This document shows, in pieces, positions 38,034 through 53,655 of a stretch of 64,000 nt of DNA. Source of the stretch: Cornus controversa (taxonomy: Eukaryota; Streptophyta; Magnoliopsida; Cornales; Cornaceae); contig CM048853.1 of NCBI GenBank assembly GCA_026545225.1, positions 52,261,255 to 52,325,254 on the forward strand. The letters run 5' to 3'. Under the pieces are notes generated by a model. It was not told the origin of the DNA. It did no database searches and saw nothing but the letters and a program-made list of their open reading frames with translations. A program made the position numbers and the translations under genes. Numbering within the stretch: the stretch's first letter is position 1; each line of letters opens with the position of its first letter.

Positions 38034-38679
38034 GATTAGTAGAAGTAATGCTTGCTAAAAATATCTTTTGGAGGACTTTCATTTGGTGTATCATAATGGC
38101 ATTGGAATGGTGACGTGAAAATGCATTTATTTTAAAAATGTAAATTTGGAGTTTTACTTTTCTAGCAGGTTTCGTATTATCTTTACTAATCTAAATTTAG
38201 AGTTTTACTTTCTTAGATCTTGGGTGAGTCAGGCGTTACGTCATTAGTACACCATCTAAGAAAATCTATCTTATCTACTCGTAAAAATTACTCTCAACAA
38301 ATATGGTATATTTTTATTAGGTGAGCATATAACAACTCACGCAATGTGTTTTTTTCTTTTCACGGTGCATCGGGCACATCTGAACTGCTCGTGTGTCAAA
38401 CTCGCAATGGGCTCACAGTGCACGAATGGTCCAGATGCATCGACTGCATGTGCTTTTTAATCTCAATACACTTGCATGAAATGACAAACCACTTATAATC
38501 GAAAACGCCAATCAAGCTAACAACCGGGAGCTTTCCACGTGGCAATTGAATAACGGCATCTTCGCATAAGACATTGAAATTCTAATTTTTTTTTTCTTTC
38601 CTCAATTAGATATTGGAATTCCGATTTAATGAATTTTCCAAATGTCACCGGTGAAAAAGAAAGTAAGAAAGAAAAAAGA

Positions 38680-38888
38680 GCAATGTTACAAGTCTCGAAT
38701 AAATATCACAAATTTTAACTCGAATCTATGTGGCAGGTGGTATAGTCCATTATTTTAGGAGATAAAATTAAATGGTAAGTTATTATTGGTGGGATTTCCC
38801 CCATACATGGAGTCCCTATAGTATTATTACCTGTCACATAGATTCGAGTTAAAATTCGTGAAATAAAATTGTGACGTTTAACATTTCT
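38680..38888. mobile_element. ~209 bp MITE with ~52 bp inverted repeats
   Basis: The left arm starts AATGTTACAAGTCTCG and contains TTTTAACTCGAATCTATGTG. The right arm is its inverted copy (ACATAGATTCGAGTTAAAAT, ending CATTTCT). The inner 31 bases of the arms are nearly identical; the outer ends differ more. It has no coding capacity. Confidence 0.75.
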
Positions 38889-39468
38889 CAAGAAAAAATA
38901 AAAACAATTTCTAAATTTCAAATATTTTAATATGAAGTCAAAGCATAAGCTTGCATTGCCCTTCTCCATTTTCCTAATTGTTGAATCAATATACCAATTT
39001 ATGCCTTGAGATGCAAGTTGTGATTCCAAAGTTTGACCAAGTATATAAATATTTTAATCCATTTTCGTCAAAATAATTTGGGTACCATTGAAAAGACTGA
39101 ATTTAATTTTCAGATAATGTGAACCTTTTGCTTTTATTTATTAGTTACACTTGCTCAACTTGTGCTACGTATTAGTATTAATTCAAGCAATTTTGGTTGG
39201 CTGCATGAGTACTCCTTTTCCAAATCAACTCTATGTTTAATTCGAGAGTGGTTGCCACAATTCAAAGCCACACTTTTCTGTTTTCTAATTACGGTAAAAA
39301 TAAATAGGATTAAGTGCCCCTATCAGACAAAAAATTGCGAGAAATATTCTTAGCATGTATAGATAAATTTCTATAATTTTAAAATTCAGAGCAAATTGTC
39401 ATCTATTAAAAATTGACGATATCAAGTGTCAATATTTTTTTGTCATTTCATGTTTTACCTTTTTTTAA

Positions 39469-40655
39469 AGGTAAAGTGCAAAAAACCCCTACCGTACAAA
39501 TTATGCACAAAACACTCTTACAGTATAGTATGTGCATGTAATCTCTCAACATTTGAAAATTTGTACGAATACTCTCTTGGTCAATTATAAAAAAGGGTAA
39601 AGTGCAAAAAAAAACTCCTCCCCTATATTAAAAAAATGTGCAAGAAACACTCCTATTATTTGGTATATAATATAAATCTCTATAATTTCAAATTTTGGAA
39701 CAAATTGCCCCTATAGCATCACATTTTTTTGTTTTGAAATTCAAAAGTATCATTTTTGTCATTTCATGTTTTGTCTTTTTTTATATACATATATTTATAA
39801 AGTAAGGATACTATAATTATTTCATTGTTCAATTTCCTTCCAAATTGAAGATTTGTTCTTATTTGCACAAATTGAAAAATGTAGAGGGTTTTGCGAACAA
39901 CAAAGGAGGGTCTTTGCACATTTTTTATATAGTGAGGGAATTTTTTGCACTTTACCATGAAAAAAATCATTAAAAACCTCAAAATATCCCTTTTAAATGA
40001 CCAAAATGTCCCTCACAACCTTTAACACCCCTAATTCATATTTGGGTATCATATTTCCTATTTTTTTATTAATTAAAATTATATTTTAATTATTTTATTA
40101 TTTCTAATGGGTCTGAAAAAGGATCCACTAGTTTGGCTCGGCGAATGAAAACAAATGGAGGTATTCACACATATTTTAAATAAACAATAAATTGATATTT
40201 TTTTTAATTAATTAAATTATAATTTTAATTATTTTATCATTTCAGATAGGCCTGGAAATGGATACATTGGTTGGGCTCGGCGAGTAAAAACTAATGATGT
40301 ATTCGAATATTTTTCAAATAAATAAGAAATTGATATTCGAATGACCCTTTTTGGACATCCAAACATAGTACAAGGATGTAAGGAATTTTTAGACATTTTA
40401 ATTGTTAAAATGACAAAATATCCTTATTTACACAATTTAAAGAATGCAAAGGGTTAATTGAACGTTAGATGAGTATTTGTACAATTTCTATATAGCTAAG
40501 TTTTTTTGCACTTTTTTCTTTTTTATTATTTATTTATAAAGTAAAGGTACTTCAGTTATTTCATTATTCAAATTGAAAAATGTAAGGAATTTTGCAAACA
40601 ACACGAGATATTTGCACATTTTCTACGTAGCGAGAAAATTTTATGCACTTAATTC
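39469..40655. mobile_element. Cluster of GTAAAGTGCAAAAAA-type MITE remnants
   Basis: GGTAAAGTGCAAAAAA occurs at 39469 and 39594 and inverted at 39943-39958 (TTTTTTGCACTTTACC). The clearest unit is 39594-39958 with ends about 75 bp long that pair imperfectly. Related words (TTTTGCAAACAACACGAG, TTTTATGCACTTAA) recur near 40580-40655, so two or three related copies are present. No transposase is visible. Confidence 0.5.
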
Positions 40656-42021
40656 AAATAAATAAATCGCTTGATTAACAATTTTTGAAAACTGTTTCAT
40701 GAAAATTCAGTTAAAATGGCATATTTATAGTTACGAACAAATCCTTTTGCTTCAAGAAATATGCTAGGGTATGAGAGCATTGTGTCTGACAATTGGAATA
40801 TAAGAAAACGATTCATTGTATAGGCCATTTACAAGTCTTCCTACCATCATTGTCAACAAATTTCAGTAAAGTCGCTTCCATAAACACTTAATTGAATAAA
40901 CCAAAGTTAAAGGAGCCATCTTATAAGACTAAGCTAACTTTCTAGATTCAGAACTGTTGATGGACTACACTAAATAAAAGAGGACATGAAAGAAGTTAGA
41001 AAAGGTAAAAAAGATAGAAATGAAAAGGGCAAGAAAGCGATTCAACAAAAAAGTCAGAATTATACAAGTGAATGACCCCACTGGCCTTTTGATTTCCATT
41101 TCAAAAGAGTGGGTGTAAATGGTTAAAGTCAATTAAATTTTTTTTTTTTTTTATGGAAGTTGATGTGAAATGTCACAACAGAATTCCGAAAATTCCTTAA
41201 TTATAAAAATTCCACCAATTGCAGCTCTCTTCTTTAATTTTTTTCCATAATGTTTGGAAAAATCAAAGGCGGTGACATTCCAATATGTAAGAAATCCCTG
41301 GAGGCACAAATTGGTAGAATTACTATACGCAAGAAACTCCCGAATCTATGTGATAACGTCATCAATCCATTCCATTCGCACGTCAGGATTCTTATATGTA
41401 AGAAATATACAAATATTTTAATCTATATTGAGTTCCTTACAACGTTCGACAAGATCAGCACATGCCCATATGAAGTACATGACAGATTTGAGAGTCTCGC
41501 ATCCAGTGAAGAACATCTAATACAGGGGCAACTAACATGAAAGCATGGCTGAAAGTAATATCAATGCACTTGCACAATATGAAGCTAAAGAGCGATGAAA
41601 TAGAAGGTTTGTACACTCTTCATGGCATAATATTTCTATATATTGGCAGCAATTTCTACCTTTGAAACCAATGGCTACAAAAAGAAGAACATCTAGAAGC
41701 ACAGAGCCCTCCGTACAGATGTACAACACTGCCTAACATTTAACAGCCACTCAACAGTGACAATTAAGTACTTGAACAAGAAAAGAAGATGAAAGATAAA
41801 CCAAGAACTACATGCACTTCAAATGATTCTGAACCCGGGAAAAGAAATATGCTTACAAATGCTGTGTTAAATTCACAGATAAAAAAAGGCAAGTGTAGCC
41901 CAGAATTGATTTTTCAACAATTAATCAATTTTCACATTTTTTGGAATTACTGCACTTTACCTACCTCGCTCGTTAGAACCACTCTAACATCAATGAAAGC
42001 AAGATGAGAATCAAGACTGGT

Positions 42022-42160
42022 TAACTTTTGAGATGCCAACACAATGCTGCAGGAACTTTGTGTCTTGGCTTAACGTTTGAGAAGCCAACACAATGCTGCA
42101 GCAACTTTGTGTCATGGCTTAACGTTTGAGATGCCAACATCATGCTGCAGGAACTTTGTG

Positions 42161-42168
<8 letters not shown>
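42022..42168. repeat. 49 bp tandem repeat, three copies, overlapping the CK2 beta stop codon
   Basis: Units begin at 42022, 42071 and 42120 with few differences (plus-strand TAACGTTTGAGATGCCAACA start). On the minus strand the copy at 42120-42168 contains the true last codons and stop; the neighbouring copy repeats AAGCCATGA and the outer copy has AAGCCAAGA. So the end of the CDS and start of the 3' UTR were tandemly copied. Confidence 0.85.
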
Positions 42169-45489
<3,321 letters not shown>

Positions 45490-45727
45490 ATCCTATATAT
45501 ATATACACACACACCACTCTCTCCAAATTCGATACAAGATTTCTCTCGGGAGGTTTCAAACCCTTTCAACGAACATCGAATGAGTGGAAACAGTGAAAAC
45601 CTTAGATTTTGAGCGAGAATAAGGAGTTGTGGAAATAGGAGATAGATAGAAATGAAGAATTCATAGATTCGCAGAGAGAAAGGAGATTGTGCATAGATCA
45701 AATAGTTGCAGAGAGACGGAAAAAACT

Positions 45728-45735
45728 AGGGTTTC
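45728..45735 (-). promoter_or_regulatory. Telo-box upstream of CK2 beta
   Basis: TAGGGTTT on the plus strand is AAACCCTA on the gene's strand, ~240 bp before the start codon. Confidence 0.35.
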
Positions 45736-46960
45736 AACTACATAGGGAGAGAGGGAATCGCTAGTTTCCACTTGGGCTCTTTTCTCTCTCCTCTCTCTTG
45801 TTTTCTTCCTATTGATTTTTAATTTTCTTCTCTACCCTCACTCCTTCAATAAAAATACGATATATTATAAATATATTTATATATATATATATATATATAT
45901 ATTCCACATGAATTCATCTCCCATCTTGGAATAGCCGTTGGGCTGGGACTTCATTATTTACACAAATATACAAAATTTTATACTTCATATTATACACAAT
46001 GTAAAATATACAAATTTCATAATTAAGTAAAACACAACTTTAGAACAATTTAAATAAAAATAAAATGGTAAGAATATTTCTCTTACGAGGTTGAAAGAAT
46101 GCTTTACTCTCTTGAGTGTTAACAATGTCATTAATAACTTCATTTTTTTTTTATGACTTTCAAAACATTTTCTCCTTCTTTGACAAATTTATTGAAGAAT
46201 TGGACTCGGACATCAAAATAGAGCGTAATGATGAAATCATTATTTTTTTTCTATAATAAAGATGAAGAAGACTCAAAGAAGAGAAAATAATGTTGAAGAT
46301 CGGAAAAAGAGAGAAAAAATGGTTTATATAGTCACTAAAAATATAACTATTGAAAAAAAGACAAACAAATTGTACCGACGTATCCACTTTTCAAAAAATA
46401 ATTAATAAAAAAACAATGTGCATACCTTATGCTATTATACCTTACATTACCTTTGAGAGACATTTTCATTATATTTCTCTAAGAGACAATGTATTTTACT
46501 TTATTGTCTTTTATATAAATTTAATAAATAAATAAAAAGTTTAATTATAATGAAAATAAAACTGCACTGTAGTTTTTATAGTTTTATAGAACATTATGTA
46601 ATTTTTTACTAATAAACAAGAGAGTTCAATTTAATTATGTTATACATCCCATCCTATATATATGTTTATGCACACATTGACACGCTCGTGCACGCACACA
46701 CATATATATATAGTTTTTCTGCTTTATTAGTTTAGTTTTTTTATCCAAAACTAAGATATATGAATGCATATACATATGCAGTATTTTACTTAATGGAATT
46801 AATCATATCATTGTCACTGTGTTTGGTGCATGCTTTTACATCTTTGTATAATTATTAGACTGTTATTTGGATCATTTAAACATGCTCCACGCTTTATTGG
46901 GTTAAAGGTCACATTATAGTCAATAATTGTATGTAGCCGTAAATTGCTTCATATGTTACA
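45736..46960. other. AT-rich intergenic stretch
   Basis: It contains an (AT)n tract at about 45878-45902, T/A-rich simple sequence, and (AT)/(AC) words near 46655-46715. I see no gene. A minus-strand frame at 46160-46387 is not recognisable. Confidence 0.4.
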
Positions 46961-46975
46961 CACATCTCTGAATAC

Positions 46976-47695
46976 TAGGGGTGGCAAAATTGGACACGAC
47001 ACGACAACACGACTCGAACTCGACACGAATTAAGCGGGTTTGGGTTTGAGGTAAGCCGACATGTTTAATAAATGGGTCGACACGAACACGACACGCAAAA
47101 ATTGGGTTGGGTTTGGGTTTAAGCTGTCTAACCCGTGACACGATTACGACACGATTACAACACGATTACAACATGAGTTATTCATATATTATGGTTTTAT
47201 ATAAACTTATATATACATAGTTATATAGGACACAAGTTATTCATATATACATGGTTTTATATTGTAATTGTTTGTAATCTATTTGTTTGTCTATAGGACT
47301 GATGTAGCCATAAAACGCAAGGATGAGATTATTATGGTGTCTTCCAAGTTGTTGAATCACCTTAAAAGAGTTTATATATAGATACAAAATTTATAATATA
47401 GTTTGATTTTAGGATTTATGTATTGATATGTACTTTATTTTTTATATAATGTTAGAGAAATTCATATGATATAAGTTAAACGGATTAAAAAAGTTATTGA
47501 ATTAGTCGTGACAATATTTATTAAACGGGTTACACGGGTCGACACGACTAACACGTTTAATAAATAGGTTGGGTTAGTGTTGAGCGTCTCTGACACGATT
47601 ATTAAATGGGTCGGGTTAGGGTTAAGCTGTTTAGTATAATACTTATAAATCGACACGACACGAACACGACACGGAAACACGAATTGCCACCCCTA
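46976..47695. mobile_element. 720 bp hAT-like non-autonomous element
   Basis: The ends are TAGGGGTGGCAA and TTGCCACCCCTA, perfect 12 bp inverted repeats. Flanking 8-mers are CTGAATAC (46968-46975) and ATGAATAC (47696-47703), a 7/8 match consistent with the 8 bp target duplication of hAT elements. Subterminal regions are full of ACACGAC/GTCGTG repeats, as in common eudicot hAT MITEs. No transposase is seen. Confidence 0.85.
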
Positions 47696-47703
47696 ATGAA
47701 TAC

Positions 47704-49132
47704 ACAAATATATATACACACTTATTTCTATATTGGAAAATTTTAATCGGGCCTTAGTTGCAAAAGTCCCACTTATTATTAGTATTGTGATAGTCACCTA
47801 CATTGACCCATAAACTCATTTCCTACACAGCACACAATCAAATCAATAGACTTTTACATTATTTTCTATTATTTTTGTGAAATTGTATTTGCAATTTATT
47901 TTTATTCTCTTTGCATTTCACTTGTTTTTTCTTAAAAAAAGAAAAAGAAACAATATAATTGTATTATAAAAAGGTTCCCATGCTCCACAATTACTTGAAA
48001 TATTTGTATGTTTACCCTTCATAAGATAATATTTGTATGTTAGACAAAATTCGTTTGAAAGTTATGTTTTATGGCAAGGTGTGTGAACAAAACATAATGT
48101 GAGTTTTTTTTTTTTGTCATGGAAATAAAATTCAAAATAAGAATTAAAGTATGGAGATGTAACTTAACAAAGTGCTCCACGAGGCTCAATCACACTCAAA
48201 TTTGGTAAAGACTTGAATTGTTCGATCACCTTGGAGAAGTACAAGAATTCTTATCTAAGAAATATGGATACAACTATGATACGCCACGGATACAACGACA
48301 CAGCTAATATAAATATAAATATTTTTTTATATTTCTATTGAATAAAACAATTATATAACTTTAATTAATTTATATACTAAAGTAACATAAATTAGAAGAT
48401 GAAACTATTCTAATATCAAAAAGAATATATTATATTATACATAATATTACTTTTCTATCGTGTCATTATAATTATGTTTTTGTTCCGTGACAACTGACAA
48501 GTGTTCGGGATGTTTGACCTAATGTTCAAAATGTGTCCACCAAGTGTTTGAAATAATAAAAATTATTTTAAATTATGGATACAGCCATAAAGAATAAAAA
48601 ATATTTTAAATTATGGATACAGCCATAAAGTGTTCGACACGTGTCTAAGAGTGTGCATAAAGCAAGATAAACAAGACACTTTGTAGTAGTGTTCATGCTT
48701 CTCAGCGTGTTTTCTTTAAATACTTAGATAGTTTGTTTCATTTTTTTTATTAAAAAAAAAACACTTTTTCTAATAGTTGTTTTTATTTCTTCAATGGAGA
48801 ACCCTTGTTGCGCTTTCAATTGTGCAAAATAAAGCTTTGAGGAGGAGTGCAATACATCGCATTTGTTGCAAAAACAGTCTGTATATGTGAAAAGCAAAGA
48901 CAGAGTCGAACCTTGTAATAGATCCTCAAGGAAGAGTACACATCACATTTATTGCAAGAACACTACAAAGTTTGTTGACGTTTTATATGTTATACAATGG
49001 AACAAGTACTGTAATTCATGTCAAGAGTTTAGAAGAAAAAAATTATGCGACAAGAAGAGGGATCAGCACTCCCTGTAAAACTTCATTGAACTTTCCACTC
49101 ATAGGAATGATAAATATTTCTCGAAGAGAAAT
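47704..49132. other. Intergenic AT-rich stretch
   Basis: There is a short direct repeat of ATTTTAAATTATGGATACAG near 48568 and 48602, and otherwise unique AT-rich sequence. I see no gene; frames near 48860-49080 are unrecognised. Confidence 0.4.
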
Positions 49133-49437
49133 TCATGAGAACAATGACCTATTCCTATTGCGCTCTAATCGAGCTTCCCTCTGTCAAAACAAAAAATGAA
49201 ACATAGTTTAATATAAATTGTGTGGTAGTAGCATAACGAAAGATTTACCATCGTTTATTTACTCAGGCAAGAAGTTTACATTGAAGGTAAACATGCAAAA
49301 TTATATGTCAATAAATTATCCATCTAGTCCCTGCAAGAAAAAACCCATCTAATCCCATTCCAAGTATTCTACTAAAACCAGCAAAGGAGTTAAATAGTCT
49401 ACAGGTGCAATGTTCTTCTGGAACAATTGATACCCTT

Positions 49438-49477
<40 letters not shown>

Positions 49478-52400
49478 GGTCCCATATGTTTGGCAACAAT
49501 TTATAGAACCATGGTCCAATTTGTCATAATTGTGGACTAGAGATTCACAACCAGTCAGCAGATGCTATATGATGTGATCTACCAAACAAATCATACAACA
49601 CTTGTTGCAACATAATTTTTCCTTCCGAGGGAGTAGAAATAAGGAATAAATGCAAGAATAAATCAAGATTTTAACAGTGTCAGTTTTAAACTATCTGCAG
49701 AGGGAAAAAGACACTAAAGTCTAAATAACTATATTTTCAACCCAACTTACTGAATGCATCATTTCGCATCATTCAAATAATGGCCCAATCTGGATAACAC
49801 TTGACTAGGTATAAGTCAAAATTTAAGATTATGCTTTTCTTTTTTCATGGCAGTGTTACTTTTCTAAAATTATAATCAAAATTAATAAAACAATTTTTGA
49901 GTTAGAAAGCCTCATTGCCAGTCCACTCTTTTAGTTTCCCTCAATCTACATCCCATGTAAATTCTAATTCCATGCCTAAATATATTGATGGGCAAGAACA
50001 TTACAAACATGCAATGAGAATGTTTTGCATTGAATTTGTTATTATGAAATTTGCAGGCTTTGCAGCATACACGAGAAAGAAAGAAGCAATTAAAATTTTC
50101 GAGGAAAATTATATACCTCCTTTTTCTTGCATTCCTTGTAAACATCAAATTGTACTTGGCATTTACTCTTGTCTGAGTTAAATTCTTCTAAACCTGCAAA
50201 GTTTTCATACAAAATAAATATTTCTACCAAGTGTTTTACAGTAAAAAGGGAATCAAATTTCTCAATAATGGGTAAACCAAAGGGTCAACTTTAAAAGGAA
50301 CAAAGTCATAGATACTAGCCATCCTTCAAACTGAAATACAAACTGAATAGAGCCTTTAACTGTAACTATATCAACTACTAATAAATTTCAGAAAAAGAGC
50401 TGCAACTATAATGATGGAAAAGGGGTTGTCAGTCAGGAAACCAGACTCAATCTGGACACGTTTGAGCATCATGTATTTGGGGTAGGGGCAGGTTTGCGAG
50501 AATATTATAAAACCTGATTCTGGACTGACGCGGAATCAGTTTGTATTGCACCTGCCAGCCTCAATCCACCACAATATGCCTCCTCCCATTTGTTCTATTC
50601 TTTATATTTCTCTACTCTTTTTCTTTTTCCCAGCTTGGATCTTAACTAAAGCACTTAAGACAGTTTTCTATGTGGATTTGTTCAGTATTTGTCACATTGA
50701 AATTCAAAAGTTATTTTTCCAGTAACATGTTTTGAGATGACGACAAAAGTTGTAAGTGAAAAAAAGGTCGCATACCATACTAAGGGAATCAATTTACATC
50801 TTTAAATGCACAAGAAGGACCACACACAGAAGAGAGTAACACAGAATTTTGGCAGGATTGATTGGGAAATGCCGTGACCCCACTAAGTTTCCTATGGCAT
50901 TTTTAGTCTAGTCTTTTGATCAATTTAAGCAGATCTACTGACCTTCTATTGGAAGTCTTAACTCAACCTGGCTTAGGCAAATAGTTGCCTTCCAAGCTTC
51001 CTTGATCCTGAGATTCCTCTACTTTTAAGCTTGACACCTCCATATATAGTAGAACTGTTTTGAAAATGAAGGAACAAAGACATATTTGAAGACTATTACT
51101 AGTTATTTGTGATTACATCCTCTCTTGAGTGTGATGGCCGAAGAACCCTTGCATGGTTGTGTACATTATTCTTAGATCAAGCTGCGCGAATCTTTTTCTT
51201 ACAGGGAGGTATGACACCTCAACATCTTCCTACTATACAATAGTGTTTCAACCCATATATTTCAATTCCTTTCTACACAAAAATCCCACCCACCAACTCT
51301 TAACCCTCACACTAATTAGGCCATATTTAATTGCTTACGTGCAAATCAGAAGGAACAAAAGTAAGAAATATGGAAAAGGTATCCCTGAGGAAATGAATGG
51401 GACTTTCCTTCTTTTTCTTTGGGTTAACAGGAACAAAAGAAGAATGGCAAGAAATGGATGTTGCCAATTTCATCATTATAACTGAACAAAATAAAGTAAT
51501 TATTATTATTGGAATGGCAAAACTTTGAAAGAGAAAAACCCCTTCTCCTTCTCTTTTCCTCCCACTTTTGGGAGGAAAGAATATGGTGAGTCTGGAGAGG
51601 CCCAACCCCATCTCTCTCCCTCTTTCCCTTGCCATTTCTCTTCTACCAAAGTACGAAAAAAGATATTCATTTCTTGCATTCCCTCTGTCCCACCCCTTTC
51701 AACCACTAGCAAACAGAGCAGTAGAGACAGCTACACGCCCTAGTTTAAGAGATCTTACATCAAAACGATGACATGAGTTAGCCTACTTTTAACAACAAAA
51801 AAAAAATTGAAAAGTTGACCAATTGGAGTAAACTATGTGAGTGAAGAACCACTGATCACAGACTCAGAACTTCAATGCTCTAGGATAGCACATAATTTAT
51901 TTAACAGCGAAGTGATGATGAGGGTTTTATTGATCACCATTCTGTTGATCCAATGAACCCGTAATAGCTATTAAATGAAGAAGAAAGTGATCTTAATTCA
52001 CAAAGGAATAGAAATGATGTAATGTAATGGGATATTAAAAAAAATATATAAGAAAAGAAGATAAGAAAAGATAAAAAAAGAAAGATGAAGGAGATCAATA
52101 AGAAGAATAAAAACCCAAGAGAGAGAGGGAGGGAGGGAGTTGTTTCCCCATTATATATATTTTTTAATTCCCCTCCAGCCTTATTCTAGGCACAGCATAG
52201 GCTTATTAGTCGAACTAATGAAACCAAAAGACAAAATAATCTATTAACCAAATTATAAAGGAGGGAAACCAAAAGACAAAATAATCTATTAACCAAATTA
52301 TAAAGGAGGGCCCATGTTATCATATCAACCAAAAAAATTGGAGCTGTAATATAAATAATCACCTATCATAATTTCCATAGATAAACTCCAGTAATATAAC

Positions 52401-53655
52401 ACACTCTTTTTTTTTTTTTCCTTTTTCTTTTTTAATAAGTAAAAAGGAAACCAGTAATATTACACTCTTAAAAGTTAAAACATCCTAGATGTGAGAAGAC
52501 TATGTCTAATAATTGAAAAATATACTTTTAGTGATCTAGAATGTTCTTCCCAAATGATCTAAACTTGCTCTCGTAACAGACTGATGCAACCAATGGTATA
52601 AAATTCTTCAGTGTCATAAGAAGCAAAGAGGGGAAAGGAGAAACAAATAAGAAGAGGAGAAGAAGTCAAGAAACAGAAGAGGAAAATAGAAAAGTTCGAA
52701 GGGTGATCCACCAAGTTTGATTACAACTAACAAGAGAAAGAACAATAAGAAGAATAGGAGAGAGAGCAAGAGAAACAGCATTTTATGAAATAAATTTGTT
52801 GCCCCATTGACGTTTTACATTGAATTTTATAAAATAAATCTACCATCTTAAGTGGAGCTATTTTAGGGAATAGAAGCCATTCATAGACTGTCAAAAAGGT
52901 TTAATTTTTCCTTTTTCATGCCTAGAAAAAGTAACAAGTATCCCATACCAAGAAATGTGTTAAATTTTAAAACTAATTTGTGGAAATTCATTAGTTATGA
53001 ATATGTTAGAAACCCGTTACTCGATTGCTGAAATAATGTCTCGCCCAATAAATTCTTTCTCTACGGCGAATGAAATTAGAAAGTGCAACAGGACAATTCA
53101 GCTTCAAGGAGGCATCCAAACACACCATTGACAACTTCAAATTTTATGTGAACCCCAAAACAAAACATGTAATATATTTTAGAAATTTCGAGCATTTGCA
53201 TTTATAAATTTTACAAACACAACTCGGCAAATCAATTTCATAAGGACATGTACTTATAAGAATATACATAAAAAAAAAAATGGATTGCACTACATCATGG
53301 ATCACAATATTAAAGAAAAAAATCTTAAAAAATTAAAAGAATTAAATCAAACTATTTGATGGAATGCTACATAAAATCACTAAAGACAACACATGAGAAG
53401 TGTAACATATTAATTGAAGAAACGATCTCACACAAGAAATGCAAATTTCATTTCCTATTAGGTTTTTCCAGAGTTATGTACATAATATAGAAAAAGAAAA
53501 GTCAGCTAGCTACAAGATTATATTCATATGTATGTACATATAATATAGCGAGAGAGAGTACATTTGAGAGAAGCAGCGTATTGAGGGTAGCACGGAGAAT
53601 CAGCGATCCTGGCGGCACTGGGATAAGGCGGTGATTGAGTATTCGAAGACGCCAT
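49133..53655 (-). CDS. COX23: COX23-like twin CX9C mitochondrial protein
   Basis: COX23 is a small CHCH protein of the mitochondrial intermembrane space that helps assemble cytochrome c oxidase. Minus-strand exons are 53655-53562, 50193-50117 and 49180-49133, giving 72 codons in exact phase, the usual length. Seen: MASSNTQSPPYPSAARIADS, then CX9C (CYPQYAASLKC, with the second Cys split by intron 1) and CX9C (CQVQFDVYKEC), then KKKEREARLERNRNRSLFS. The twin CX9C is the Mia40-dependent import and folding motif. Intron 1 is ~3.4 kb, 15 times the coding length. No lesion is seen. Confidence 0.9.
49440..49475. repeat. (GA)n microsatellite in COX23 intron 2
   Basis: About 16 uninterrupted GA units lie between coding exons two and three of COX23 (CT on the gene's strand). 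Confidence 0.8.
50194..53561 (-). other. 3.4 kb COX23 intron 1
   Basis: No coding sequence is supported. It contains a 45 bp direct tandem repeat at about 52220-52309 and A/G-rich low-complexity sequence (52040-52145 and 52620-52780). No mobile element could be bounded. Confidence 0.55.
52220..52309. repeat. 45 bp tandem repeat, two copies
   Basis: The unit beginning GAAACCAAAAGACAAAATAA occurs back to back (52220 and 52265) and looks almost identical between copies, which suggests a recent duplication. Confidence 0.8.

Larger units (their letters stand above)
38099..42160. other. Gene-free stretch rich in MITE remnants
   Basis: Between the LINE and the CK2 beta gene there is no supportable coding region. 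The region holds the 38680 MITE, the 39469-40655 cluster and AT-rich unique DNA. The part nearest 42160 is the CK2 beta 3' UTR and downstream region. A frame at 41250-41540 is open but unlike any protein I know. Confidence 0.5.

Noticed and set aside
46160..46387. Minus-strand frame with a Ser-rich segment, perhaps a transposase fragment
   Set aside because: It has no recognisable motif and low-complexity AT-rich composition.
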